The position numbers and the translations under genes are program-made. Source: a virus. Taken from it: a stretch of DNA of 26,409 bases. The stretch covers positions 1-26,409 of the IMG/VR virus record IMGVR_UViG_3300009079_000105. One strand, written 5' to 3'. The first letter of the stretch is position 1, and the number at the start of each line of letters is the position of its first letter. Under the pieces are notes generated by a model that was given only the letters and a program-made list of their open reading frames with translations, made no database searches and had not been told where the DNA came from. Positions 9,350-17,472 of the stretch are shown piece by piece.

Positions 9350-10963
9350 CTAAGCTCCTGCATTGTAGTCTAAGAAATCTACTTGACCTTTCAATCGTTT
9401 TGTTCTCTGGTCATAGTAGGCAGAACCACAGTCACCTGTGAGACCAGTAAATCTGGACTTGAGAACTCTCAGGTGTATGGTGTTGCGCTCATCTTCATTC
9501 TGTGCAATTAAGTTACGTGCAAAGGTAATGATGTCAAAGCTAATTTGTTTGATCGAACCTGACCCCTTGATGTCATCAATAGAAGCTAGGTGTCCCTCTT
9601 CGAAGGACTTACCCTGAGACTTACGTAGGTGGGATATAATACCCAACCATACATCATGCTTCTTAACTACCTTAAGTAAGTCAGACATGATAGCATCAAT
9701 AGCTTCATTACCTGTCTTACCATCAGAGCCTTCTGACACTGCAATAGTTATGTGGTCAAGCACTAGGTATTTACAGCCTAGTAAACAAAGGTTTTCTATC
9801 TGATCTATAAGAGATGAATCTGATACAGCACCGTTGTGATCAAGCAAAATGAGACGATTATCTCCAAATACTTTATCAAAAGCTTTTCTCTCCTGTTCTT
9901 CTGTAGGATCTTCAGGTGTAAACATCTGTATAAACTTTTGAGCGGAGTCACCGATAGATTCCTCTAGTGATATCATCCCTATGTTATCTTCGGTTTCTGT
10001 CTTCAGTTGTAAGATGATCTCCTTGATCATTGTTGATTTACCGCTACCTGTACCTGAGGTAAACAGAGTAATCTCTCCCTGCCTCATACCTGATAGCTTA
10101 TCGTTAAGTCCTTCTAGACACTTGGGGTAAGGCACAGATTTAACTGTCTTACGTTTAGTAAACTCCTCCCAAATATCTTCCCCTCTTACTACGCTTGCTG
10201 GGGTATACTGTCTAGCACCCCAGAAAGCACTGATGATTGCAGAGTGACCATGCTTTATTAGTGTTTCACATGGGTCATTCTCTGGCAAGTGTGCTACCTT
10301 TACTTTATCCCAACCAATAATCTTGGCGGCCTTGTCGATAGCTTTCTCACCTGCTTCATCTTGGTCGAACATAAGTACAACCGTATCAAAAGATCTTACC
10401 CACTCCCTGTTAGCAATCAATGGGTTTAGATTACTAGATGAGGGCAGGGAAACTACAGGGTATATCTTTCCACTTTGACTTAAGTTTGCTTGGGCTACAG
10501 CCATAGCATCCAACTCACCCTCAGTGATAGTCAAAGTCTTACCGCCCCGACTAAAGGACGATTGACCAAAGAGTTCAATGTCAGAGAAGTTACCCTTGAC
10601 CTTGAAGGCCTTAGGTAGTTCTCGTATCTTGAACGCTGTAGTCTTACCCTTAACTGTGTAAGGATAGTAGTGTGCCTCGATAGTACCATCCATATTGTAC
10701 GATACTTTCATTCCATAGTGCATTGCAACTTGCTTAGTGATACCTCTCTCTTGAACCCCACGGGTATCATAGGATTCAATTGTTTCTAATGTTTCAGTTG
10801 CTACTGGAGTCTTTGGTTCTGGCATATCAGTTTCTCTATCTTTTTCTACTGTAACTTTCCCACAAACAAAACACTTACCAATACCGTTGGAGTACATACC
10901 AACGCCATCAGAAGATCCACAATGTTTACAGGGCATATGTTTTACAAATCTATCTTTAGTCAT
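9350..10963 (-). CDS. T7 gp4-like bifunctional primase-helicase
   Basis: This ~537-residue protein primes and unwinds DNA at the replication fork. An N-terminal zinc ribbon (Cys12, 15, 31, 34) is followed by a TOPRIM primase core (ITEGELDAMAV and FDQDEAG). A RecA/DnaB-type helicase follows with Walker A SGTGSGKST (K309) and Walker B KYLVLDHI. Length matches T7 gp4 (566 aa). I prefer the ATG at 10963, which has GGTGG 5 nt upstream, over a GTG at 10972 that has no ribosome site. The gene ends directly against the RNA polymerase start codon and follows the GIY-YIG gene after ~18 nt, within a compact replication cluster. Confidence 0.96.
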   Translation of the reverse strand: MTKDRFVKHMPCKHCGSSDGVGMYSNGIGKCFVCGKVTVEKDRETDMPEPKTPVATETLETIESYDTRGVQERGITKQVAMHYGMKVSYNMDGTIEAHYYPYTVKGKTTAFKIRELPKAFKVKGNFSDIELFGQSSFSRGGKTLTITEGELDAMAVAQANLSQSGKIYPVVSLPSSSNLNPLIANREWVRSFDTVVLMFDQDEAGEKAIDKAAKIIGWDKVKVAHLPENDPCETLIKHGHSAIISAFWGARQYTPASVVRGEDIWEEFTKRKTVKSVPYPKCLEGLNDKLSGMRQGEITLFTSGTGSGKSTMIKEIILQLKTETEDNIGMISLEESIGDSAQKFIQMFTPEDPTEEQERKAFDKVFGDNRLILLDHNGAVSDSSLIDQIENLCLLGCKYLVLDHITIAVSEGSDGKTGNEAIDAIMSDLLKVVKKHDVWLGIISHLRKSQGKSFEEGHLASIDDIKGSGSIKQISFDIITFARNLIAQNEDERNTIHLRVLKSRFTGLTGDCGSAYYDQRTKRLKGQVDFLDYNAGA

Positions 10964-10981
10964 TAAGACCACCGCTGTTCT

Positions 10982-11530
10982 TTAAGGTTCTTTACTATCT
11001 GTCTCTTCTTCTGAGACTGCTGTTTCTTCTGCATCCGTGCGGTTTTCTTGCTCCTTGAACTCTTCTCGTATATCGTCTGTGATTCCGACAAGTCTTTGTC
11101 TTGTTTCATTGTCTACTGATTCCTTAGGTATAAATTTAATTGCACCTATTTGTCTGTTAAGAAAGACAGGAGTACCATCAGGGTACTTCTCTGTTAACAC
11201 ATCAAGATCCCATTGTACCTTAACTTCTCCTGCAGATAAACCACCTTTGGTTTCAAACAGTTGTAGTATCTCATAGGTAAAGTACTCTTCACCAAGGTTA
11301 CTTATCATTTTATTGATGTGAGATGATGAGCTACTATAGGTTTTCCAGTTGGATACCTTACGTTCTTTACCCTTACGATACATATGGAACTGCTTCCTAC
11401 CTATATATCTTTTAGGTTCTTCAGGGTGACTACAAGTAATTAAGTAGATGAACCCAAAGTAATCATCAGGGTCGAAGTCAGGACCACTGTATACCCAGTG
11501 GCCAAGGTTTTGTTTAAAGTCTGTCTTCAT
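10982..11530 (-). CDS. GIY-YIG superfamily endonuclease
   Basis: The 182-residue protein has GIY-YIG hallmarks: G26-F-I-Y29, then R41-Y-I-G44-R45-K46, the NWKTYSSSS block, and a later putative metal-binding E102 in GLSAGEVKVQ. This arrangement is common in phage proteins annotated as Seg-like homing endonucleases. The C-terminal ~45 residues are an acidic, low-complexity tail. It sits between exonuclease and primase-helicase genes, where T7-like phages often carry a nuclease. It could act in DNA breakdown or replication-intermediate processing, or be a free-standing homing nuclease. The start overlaps the 84-aa gene by 17 nt. Confidence 0.82.
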   Translation of the reverse strand: MKTDFKQNLGHWVYSGPDFDPDDYFGFIYLITCSHPEEPKRYIGRKQFHMYRKGKERKVSNWKTYSSSSSHINKMISNLGEEYFTYEILQLFETKGGLSAGEVKVQWDLDVLTEKYPDGTPVFLNRQIGAIKFIPKESVDNETRQRLVGITDDIREEFKEQENRTDAEETAVSEEETDSKEP

Positions 11531-11768
11531 ATACTAACTGCCTTAGAGTTTCACTGGTTGTATAGTAGACATCATCCATCCAGTCACATACACCATCGAA
11601 GCCTCTTTCTTTAACCCAAGAGTTAAGATCTAAAAGATCTGGTTCTTCTTTAAATATTTTAAGGTACTCCTTAAAGGAATACTTTTCATATTCACTTAAC
11701 TTAGACTTAACTACAATGTACTCACTTTTAGACTTAGTAGTTTTACCAACATCTTTAAAGTCGCTCAT
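11514..11768 (-). CDS. Hypothetical protein, 84 aa
   Basis: This small charged protein is Lys/Ser-rich at the N-terminus and has a Trp/Asp-rich C-terminal half (SWVKERGFDGVCDWMDD). I do not recognise it. The ATG overlaps the exonuclease stop (ATGA) and has GGGAGGG about 9 nt upstream. Its own stop lies 17 nt inside the next gene. It is therefore embedded in the replication operon and presumably co-translated. Confidence 0.75.
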   Translation of the reverse strand: MSDFKDVGKTTKSKSEYIVVKSKLSEYEKYSFKEYLKIFKEEPDLLDLNSWVKERGFDGVCDWMDDVYYTTSETLRQLVYEDRL

Positions 11769-12523
11769 CGTAAGTTACCCTCCCCATAGACTTCTTCAAT
11801 TGTCATATGGCGTAAGTCATCAAAGCTCCTACGCATATAGATTAGGTTGAAACATACTTCTAGTTTCTCTTTCCAATCTCGGGGGTGCTTCTCTCTCCAA
11901 GTAGACCTAACAGCATCTAACATCTTATCAGGCTCTACACCTTTAAGAATCTTCTCAGCAGTCTTAGGACCTACACCTTTCAAACCCTGGATATTATCTG
12001 AAGCATCACCAGTTAGCAATTGCTTGCACAATAAGTAATGACCAGCATCCTTATCAGTAAGGTAGAGTTTGTTCTTGTTAAAGTTGTAATGCCAACCAGG
12101 AACCATGTCGATATCCTTGTCCACATGTGCAATAACAAATGAACTACCTTCAGCCTCAGCTTCAGTAGCCCATATAGATACCACATCATCTGCCTCACAA
12201 CCATCAGAAGCCACACACCCAGTGTCCCAACAGTATTGGTACAGGCTATCAAGTCTTTCCTTAACCTTAGGGTCCATATCTTGTTTACTACGAGTAGCCT
12301 TGTAGTCATCTACTATATCATACCTGAAGTTACCTTTACCCTTAACAGCAACGTAACCCTGAATACTATTAGTATCTCGCATTACAGCCTTAAGGGCTAA
12401 GTCAAAGGTACTCTGAGCTTGAGCATCAGAACTTACAGTATATGCTATCCGATATAACATAGAGTCTGCATCAATAAAACATTTATCAAAATCATATTCT
12501 TCTTTATCAGTGAACGTCAGCAT
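11765..12523 (-). CDS. T7 gp6-like 5'-3' exonuclease (FEN/PIN-like)
   Basis: The 252-residue protein has the acidic metal-binding pattern of 5' nucleases: FIDADSMLYR at the N-terminus, EADDVVSIWA, then HVDKDIDMVP. The helix-hairpin-helix region TGDASDNIQGLKGVGPKTAEKIL follows. In T7-like phages this enzyme removes RNA primers and degrades or resects DNA for recombination. The length is slightly below T7 gp6 (300 aa). The ATG has AGGAG 6 nt upstream and lies 17 nt inside the DNA polymerase gene, which implies coupling to it. Confidence 0.93.
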   Translation of the reverse strand: MLTFTDKEEYDFDKCFIDADSMLYRIAYTVSSDAQAQSTFDLALKAVMRDTNSIQGYVAVKGKGNFRYDIVDDYKATRSKQDMDPKVKERLDSLYQYCWDTGCVASDGCEADDVVSIWATEAEAEGSSFVIAHVDKDIDMVPGWHYNFNKNKLYLTDKDAGHYLLCKQLLTGDASDNIQGLKGVGPKTAEKILKGVEPDKMLDAVRSTWREKHPRDWKEKLEVCFNLIYMRRSFDDLRHMTIEEVYGEGNLR

Positions 12524-14339
12524 AGCTTTCTCCTATTTGTCCGTCACCATCCATACACATAACACCAACACTCTTAGGTGCCTCTCGGAAAGCCTCAACA
12601 CAGATATCCTTTACGGCTTCTGCATCAGACTCCTTAGCTACAAATACTACCTCATCATGATAGAACAATGTTGGGTAGGCTTCAAGGTTATTCTCTTTGA
12701 TTTTATTGTAAGCATATACCAATGCTGCTTTACAAGTAATACCTTCGAGTGTTTGTAACAAGTAGTTTAGAGTCTGGTGTTCAGACCCTACCATGATACG
12801 TCTGCCATCAGCACCTTCAATAAACCCAGTACCAGTCTTCATTTGAGATAACCTGAACTCATGTTCGAGATCGTCCTTTAGAACCTTAAGGCCTGGGAGT
12901 GTAGCCTTGAACTTAGCATCAGCTTCTTTACCAATCTTAGCAGACTTCTTACCAGAGATAGCCTCACCTAGTTTAGCATGGCCTGCACCAAAGAGATAAG
13001 CATAGATAAACGTCTTAGCCCCTGGTCTACTGATACCCAGTACATCTGCATTACGTTGGTGTACATCCCCATTGATTACCTCATTGGTAAACTCAGGGTC
13101 ACCGATGTAATGGCATAGACCTCTGAACTGATTACCTGCAGAGTCAGCACCAACTACTTTGTAGCCAGTCTCACAAGTTAAGAGACTACGTAGTTCCTTA
13201 CCGTAGGGGGCATAGACACCTGGAATGTTGACGATTGTCCTGTGTCTACACCTGAACGATGGAGTACCGATTGTAAACATAGAGCCATGAAGGCGACCAT
13301 CATTAAACTTTTCTTCATCCTTTACCTCTTCTATCCAACCTTCTACTGTACCTAGTCTGTTACGTAGCATATAGTAATCACTAATATACTTACCTAGTTT
13401 ACCCAAAGGTTTTAGGGAAGTGTCTGTTAGCTTAGGGCTTTGTCTGATCCACTTACCGTTAATCTTTTTAACAGTCCAGTCATCAGGTTTCCAACCCCTA
13501 TCCATTAGGAACTTCTTAACCTCTGCCATCTGACCAATGTCAACATCTACTAGCTCAATCCTGGTGTATGGTCCAGATACGATACCATCAGAAGCTCTAC
13601 AGTCTTCTTCTATTTGGAACCAATCAGTAACCCTTTTGTAATAGAACCCATCTTTCTTGGTGATCTGATCAACCTCTTTGTTGCCACGCATTACTGCTAC
13701 CTTACCTAGCTGAGGGTTGATTTCGTCTTCAATGGTTTCCATCTCTTCAAGGATATGCTCGTATAAGTTCTGAGCTTTCTCCATATCAAACACCCAACCT
13801 TTCTGCGTGATCTCTGCATTTACTTTAGCAAAGTCATGTTCAAGGTTAAGTGCCTGTAGGAACATAGGGTTACTCTTCATCATTACAGATGCTTCTTTAG
13901 ACAGCCGTTGGTATACCTTAGTGTTTAGATTTACATCTCGGATACAATAGGTAAGCATCTCTTGGCTGTAACAAGTCCAATCTTCATGATCCCCTTTAGG
14001 ATACTCAAAGAAATCACCCCAACCTTTAAGACCATGCAGGTGACCACGTTGGTACTTACATAATTGAGACATCAAGAAGGTGTCCCATATCTTAGTAGTA
14101 GGGCTAGGCTCCCAGCCTGTAAGGTTCTTGAGGATAGGGAAGTCAAATGCTATTACGTTATGCCCTGCAAGAACGGTTGCTTTAGACATGAATGCTAGAC
14201 CGTCATCAAGAGATGGTAGGTTATCATCATAGTCTGAATAAGAATAGACCTCACCTGTCTTAGTATCCTCAAGTACAAGGCACCAGATTTTATCAGGGAA
14301 TAGTCCGTTTGTTTCAATATCAAATACATACTTGCTCAT
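12507..14339 (-). CDS. Family A DNA polymerase with 3'-5' exonuclease domain (T7 gp5-like)
   Basis: This 610-residue replicative polymerase has a proofreading domain: Exo I FDIETNG at residues 4-10, Exo II GHNVIAFDFP, Exo III YCIRDV. The palm and fingers have motif A GADSAGNQFR (D399), motif B RPGAKTFIYAYLFGAG and motif C YHDEVV (D562). The C-terminus ends in His, as in T7. Two substitutions stand out. The motif A steric-gate glutamate (T7 E480, Klenow E710) is Q404, and the residue at T7 Y530 (Klenow Y766) is Phe. The residue at the Klenow F762 position is Tyr, as in T7. GAGGAC precedes the ATG, and a 49-nt gap separates it from the RNR gene. Confidence 0.97.
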   Translation of the reverse strand: MSKYVFDIETNGLFPDKIWCLVLEDTKTGEVYSYSDYDDNLPSLDDGLAFMSKATVLAGHNVIAFDFPILKNLTGWEPSPTTKIWDTFLMSQLCKYQRGHLHGLKGWGDFFEYPKGDHEDWTCYSQEMLTYCIRDVNLNTKVYQRLSKEASVMMKSNPMFLQALNLEHDFAKVNAEITQKGWVFDMEKAQNLYEHILEEMETIEDEINPQLGKVAVMRGNKEVDQITKKDGFYYKRVTDWFQIEEDCRASDGIVSGPYTRIELVDVDIGQMAEVKKFLMDRGWKPDDWTVKKINGKWIRQSPKLTDTSLKPLGKLGKYISDYYMLRNRLGTVEGWIEEVKDEEKFNDGRLHGSMFTIGTPSFRCRHRTIVNIPGVYAPYGKELRSLLTCETGYKVVGADSAGNQFRGLCHYIGDPEFTNEVINGDVHQRNADVLGISRPGAKTFIYAYLFGAGHAKLGEAISGKKSAKIGKEADAKFKATLPGLKVLKDDLEHEFRLSQMKTGTGFIEGADGRRIMVGSEHQTLNYLLQTLEGITCKAALVYAYNKIKENNLEAYPTLFYHDEVVFVAKESDAEAVKDICVEAFREAPKSVGVMCMDGDGQIGESYADVH

Positions 14340-14388
14340 GTTTAGTCCTCTATGAACAGTTTAAGGACAGTGTTCAGGTCAATTAGTT

Positions 14389-16242
14389 TTAGTATGTTAT
14401 TTCACAGGCCCCGCCTGCACAAGCTGCCTCAGCACTGAGGTCAGTCTTGTCTTCTACTTCTTTAACTTGGGTCAGGTCAATACCTGTAAGGGCACCTTCC
14501 ATAATACGATATCGTTCTTCTGAGATATCCTCAAAGGGTGCTTGTACATATGTGCCACCATTATAAGGGAGTACAGAGATACCGTTGTAAGTGTAACGAT
14601 TCTTCCACATCCACTCACCTACCAGTTCCCACTCATCTTCTTTAAGAGAGATAGTACATGATACGTTATGTGAGTTCTGCCCTTCACGGTGACCAACACC
14701 TACCCATTCTACATTGTACTTACGTACACGCTCGAGTAGATTAAGTGGACTTTCAGTTCTTAGAATAGAACCTTCAGGTGCAGCTTGAGGGATTTCAATT
14801 ACAGCTTGCTCTTCAGGGTTGAAATACTCATCTTCAACCAGCTCTGGATGGTGCTCAGAGAAGTAACCATATAAGGCTTCATTCTTTCCAACACGTTGGC
14901 GACGAATATAATAATCGTTATGCCAAGCGTGGATACCAGAACTACTACCAAGGACGCAAGAACTTGTACCAGAAGGCTTAACTGTCGTACATCTTGCCGC
15001 AGGATTGATACCCAGTAGCTTTGCCACTCTTTCATTTTCTTTCTTAACTTCATTTGCTGCTTCCTCCAGATCATATTCTAACACAGTACCTGAACCAATA
15101 CCAGTTTGACCTACACCAATAAGTGCATCACGTTGACAAGTCTCTTGCCACTCAGGTCTTAGGTAATGGAAGTCAGTGTACCCTGCTTGTAGTGTACCAA
15201 TTAAAGATGCTGCTCTTGCTCTTTCGTTTAGATCCTTTTGAGATTCAACGTTAGAAGCATTAAGCTCTGTTAGGTTACACATCTGGTAAGGTCGTAAACC
15301 AATCTCACAACATGGGTTAGTACCCCAGTCTTTGTCATTGGTAAAGTATAACCCTGGCTCACCAGAACCAGACAACTCTACACGTTCCCATAGTTTATCA
15401 AAGGCTTCCTTTGTAATCTTATGGCGCAGCATAACAGCTGAGTTGTTTGATCGTGCACGTTGTGGGTTCTCTTCCCACCAATTACCAGCCTTACAGGCTA
15501 ACATATCATTGTCATCCATAGAGAACAACGAGATCATAGCAGCCCTACGGATACCACCAGTCAATACAGCGTCAGCAATGTAGCACATCATATCATGCAC
15601 TTCTAACGTTGTTAGTTGACGACCGATAGCTTGGTCAAAGATAGCTCTCATGTTGTGAATACAATCCTTGAGGGGCTGAGGGCCTGGAGCTTTACCACCA
15701 GTAGTAATAAGCATTGCACCCTTAGGTCTAATATCACGATAGTCAAACTCAACATCCATCATGTTATTAAAGTAAGATTCACATAGAACCTTTACTGCAT
15801 CTGCCCACCCTTCGATGTTATCAGATACTAGGAACCTACGCTTACGTGCCTTAGGCCCTGCAACTTCTGGTAGCTTACGTACATGGTGACGTTGAACTGA
15901 GTAACCTACACCAGTACCACCTAGTAGCAGGAACATAGACTCAGCGAAAGCTTCAGGGCTTTCTATAGGTAGGTATGCACAGTTGTAGATTCGATTAGGT
16001 GCTAACTCAATTGGTGCACCACCAAACTGTAGTGATCGCATTGATGGCAGTACTTTCTTACTATACACAAGCTTGTACGCCTTCTCGATTTCCTTACGCA
16101 TCTTAGGGTACTTACGTTGGTGCATCTCTTTATTTCTAGTTACCAGTTCATACCAAGTTTCCCTACGCTCAAGGTCTGGTATATATTTAGCGTACTTACT
16201 GAATACTGTTATGTCTGATAGTATTTTATTTGATGTGTTCAT
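14389..16242 (-). CDS. nrdJ: Adenosylcobalamin-dependent (class II) ribonucleotide reductase
   Basis: The 617-residue enzyme reduces ribonucleotides to deoxyribonucleotides using a B12-generated thiyl radical. The key residues line up with Lactobacillus leichmannii RTPR: C88 (NCAYLPI), radical C311 in NPCCEI, E313 and C322 (MCNLTEL). The 311/313/322 spacing is the same as C408/E410/C419. The C-terminal redox pair C608-AGGA-C613 matches C731/C736. TVKPSGTSS is the phosphate-binding loop. It is shorter than RTPR (739 aa) and of the monomeric type; I see no ATP-cone. No small subunit or activase is present or needed. AAAGGTAGAG precedes the ATG, which overlaps the endonuclease VII stop. It supplies dNTPs for the adjacent polymerase and makes replication dependent on host-derived cobalamin. 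Confidence 0.96.
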   Translation of the reverse strand: MNTSNKILSDITVFSKYAKYIPDLERRETWYELVTRNKEMHQRKYPKMRKEIEKAYKLVYSKKVLPSMRSLQFGGAPIELAPNRIYNCAYLPIESPEAFAESMFLLLGGTGVGYSVQRHHVRKLPEVAGPKARKRRFLVSDNIEGWADAVKVLCESYFNNMMDVEFDYRDIRPKGAMLITTGGKAPGPQPLKDCIHNMRAIFDQAIGRQLTTLEVHDMMCYIADAVLTGGIRRAAMISLFSMDDNDMLACKAGNWWEENPQRARSNNSAVMLRHKITKEAFDKLWERVELSGSGEPGLYFTNDKDWGTNPCCEIGLRPYQMCNLTELNASNVESQKDLNERARAASLIGTLQAGYTDFHYLRPEWQETCQRDALIGVGQTGIGSGTVLEYDLEEAANEVKKENERVAKLLGINPAARCTTVKPSGTSSCVLGSSSGIHAWHNDYYIRRQRVGKNEALYGYFSEHHPELVEDEYFNPEEQAVIEIPQAAPEGSILRTESPLNLLERVRKYNVEWVGVGHREGQNSHNVSCTISLKEDEWELVGEWMWKNRYTYNGISVLPYNGGTYVQAPFEDISEERYRIMEGALTGIDLTQVKEVEDKTDLSAEAACAGGACEITY

Positions 16243-16613
16243 TCTCTACCTTTCTTTAAATAATTTCTTATACGAGTCAATGCACCGAAGTCATCCTTCA
16301 GTCCGCCTAGTGTTCTGTTACACGAGTGGCATATCCATCCCCTAAACTTACTGGTTAGGTGGTCATGATCTAATGCCCATGGTGATTTATTCTTACCACC
16401 ACAACCCTTTGCTTCCTCTGCATTACGTAAACAGATAGGGCATTGGTAATCTTCTGGAGGTGGTTCAACTGTATCCCTAAGTTCCTTACGTACCTTTGCA
16501 ACGGATCTTATACAAAGTCTACAGGTAGTCTTACGATATGCCCTACCACTTTCCATAGGGAAATCTTCTTCTGACTTTTTTACTCCACACTTATTACATA
16601 TTTTATATTGCAT
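16239..16613 (-). CDS. Recombination endonuclease VII (HNH-type)
   Basis: This ~124-residue protein has an N-terminal CxxC...CxxC zinc knuckle (CNKCG, CRLC), then CPIC, and the endonuclease VII core ALDHDHLTSKFRGWICHSCNR with a following GG. The family (T4 gp49) cuts Holliday junctions and branched DNA before packaging; small versions can also act as HNH nickases. I place the start at ATG 16613, with AGAGGT about 9 nt upstream. An in-frame ATG at 16643 has no ribosome site and would overlap the upstream gene more deeply. Its stop overlaps the RNR start (ATGA). Confidence 0.88.
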   Translation of the reverse strand: MQYKICNKCGVKKSEEDFPMESGRAYRKTTCRLCIRSVAKVRKELRDTVEPPPEDYQCPICLRNAEEAKGCGGKNKSPWALDHDHLTSKFRGWICHSCNRTLGGLKDDFGALTRIRNYLKKGRE

Positions 16614-16791
16614 AAATAGAGACCTCTTCTGTAAGCTCTGCATCTACTTTAGATACAAAGTTAATAAACCCAGAGGGCTCCCGTGATTTATACTCTTGTT
16701 CTTCTTCTTCTAGCAATGGTATTACTTGGCCCACAAGGGATGCATACCATTTACTACTGTCGTTACAACTAATTATCTTTATATTTTTCAT
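16603..16791 (-). CDS. Hypothetical protein, 62 aa
   Basis: This short protein begins with KNIKIISCNDSSKWYASLVGQ, a pattern (beta strand, then SxxWYAxxxG) that I associate with small conserved phage proteins of unknown role. The C-terminus is acidic. The reading frame continues upstream to a GTG at 16857, but the ATG at 16791 forms an ATGA overlap with the stop of the 55-aa membrane ORF upstream. That decides the start. Function unknown. Confidence 0.65.
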   Translation of the reverse strand: MKNIKIISCNDSSKWYASLVGQVIPLLEEEEQEYKSREPSGFINFVSKVDAELTEEVSIYAI

Positions 16792-16955
16792 ATCCAACCT
16801 AGCTGAGTTGCACTGTTGATTATAATCATAAAGCAAGTTACGATATGGACAAGCCACCAGAAAGTCCTGATGACTGCCACAGCATCTGCTTGGTTCTTAC
16901 TTTCGCCCACCTTTTCGCCCAAGCTTTTTGCCCAGATACGCCACCACTTTTTCAT
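16788..16955 (-). CDS. Small membrane protein, 55 aa
   Basis: This ORF encodes MKKWWRIWAKSLGEKVGE, a short polar linker, and one transmembrane helix (TFWWLVHIVTCFMIII, residues 31-46). The N-terminal basic/Trp-rich amphipathic start followed by a single helix resembles small membrane proteins that recur in marine phages, as I recall. AAGGA lies ~10 nt upstream, and the TGA overlaps the next ATG (ATGA). Its first 59 nt overlap the end of the 54-aa ORF in another frame. Its role is unknown; lysis or envelope interaction is possible but not shown. Confidence 0.65.
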   Translation of the reverse strand: MKKWWRIWAKSLGEKVGESKNQADAVAVIRTFWWLVHIVTCFMIIINSATQLGWI

Positions 16956-17061
16956 ATCCAATCTTTCCTTTTAAGAATTTCTTCTGGGTTTTACTTAAGC
17001 TTTCACTTAGTACATAGGTTATTACGATAGCTAATGATACTACTACTAAAACTTCAAACAT
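16897..17061 (-). CDS. Small membrane protein, 54 aa
   Basis: This ORF has one N-terminal transmembrane helix (FEVLVVVSLAIVITYVL, residues 2-18) followed by a strongly basic tail ending LGKKLGRKGGRK. It starts 3 nt after the stop of the 46-aa gene, with AAAGGT about 9 nt upstream. Its last 59 nt are shared, in another frame, with the next membrane ORF. A single helix plus a basic cytoplasmic tail is compatible with a holin-like or other small membrane effector, but nothing in the sequence proves it. Confidence 0.6.
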   Translation of the reverse strand: MFEVLVVVSLAIVITYVLSESLSKTQKKFLKGKIGYEKVVAYLGKKLGRKGGRK

Positions 17062-17063
17062 AA

Positions 17064-17204
17064 TTATTTACCTTTTGTTTTATCTTTTGAGGAGCCCGAA
17101 GGGCTCTTAGTTTCTTTCTCTTTGTTTCCAAATATCTTATCCCAATTGTCTTTGAAACTGGTTTGATTTGGGATAGGTCGAGGTCTTGATCCTTTACCTG
17201 ACAT
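17064..17204 (-). CDS. Small conserved phage protein, 46 aa
   Basis: The product begins MSGKGSRPRP and contains FKDNWDKIFG followed by a Lys/Ser-rich tail. I recognise this SGKGSRPR...F..NWD.IFG pattern as a small protein frequent in tailed phages, of unknown function. AGGAG lies 7 nt before the ATG, and the gene begins 1 nt after the DUF6378-like stop. The codons for KSPSGSS contain a perfect 6-bp hairpin (17092-17106) repeated elsewhere in the window. Confidence 0.75.
   Translation of the reverse strand: MSGKGSRPRPIPNQTSFKDNWDKIFGNKEKETKSPSGSSKDKTKGK
17092..17106. repeat. GAA-triloop hairpin, copy 1 of a 17-nt repeat
   Basis: GGAGCCCGAAGGGCTCT (17091-17107) forms a 6-bp perfect stem with loop GAA on the plus strand. 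An identical 17-mer occurs at 26113-26129. This copy lies inside the 46-aa gene. There is no minus-strand T tail, so it is not a standard terminator for the leftward transcript. Confidence 0.7.
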
Positions 17205-17205
17205 A

Positions 17206-17472
17206 CTATTCTCCTGTAAGTTCCTGATCAATTAGTGTTGCATATCCTGCAATGTCATGCCAACTATCTGCATAGTTAGGATCACCGTTAAGTATCCTTG
17301 CAATCTTATGCACTACCATTTCAAGAGATTCTTTTTGAGAGCATGTAAGCCTGTCCCAGTTGTCGGTGTTTCTCATTGTCTCTTTAAAAGACTGAGAGAT
17401 TTTACCCTGGGACTCAAAGGTTCCGTACCTATTACCTCTTTCTTCTAATGTAATATCAGTGGACTGTGGCAT
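17206..17472 (-). CDS. DUF6378-like phage protein, 88 aa
   Basis: The core EERGNRYGTFESQGKISQSFKE...NWDRL...QKESLEMVVHKIARILNGDPNYADSWHDIAGYATL is the small helical domain I know as DUF6378, common in phages and prophages; its function is not established. The conserved Asp/Glu/His positions (EMxxxKIARI, DSWxDIAGY) recall the helical layout of MazG-type metal-binding proteins, but I would not infer activity. The ATG at 17472 with GGAGAAG ~6 nt upstream is preferred to a TTG at 17517. It overlaps the upstream 68-aa gene by 17 nt. Confidence 0.8.
   Translation of the reverse strand: MPQSTDITLEERGNRYGTFESQGKISQSFKETMRNTDNWDRLTCSQKESLEMVVHKIARILNGDPNYADSWHDIAGYATLIDQELTGE

Noticed and set aside
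14340-14388. Stop-free stretch between RNR and DNA polymerase as a micro-ORF
   Set aside because: It has no ATG, GTG or TTG start in frame and no ribosome site; it is treated as leader of the polymerase gene.
14799-15074. Second minus-strand frame inside the RNR gene
   Set aside because: It overlaps the catalytic part of RNR in another frame; composition and lack of a start signal mark it as a shadow.
16792-16857. GTG-started extension of the 62-aa gene
   Set aside because: The extension lies within the 55-aa membrane ORF; the ATG at 16791 has an ATGA junction with that ORF.
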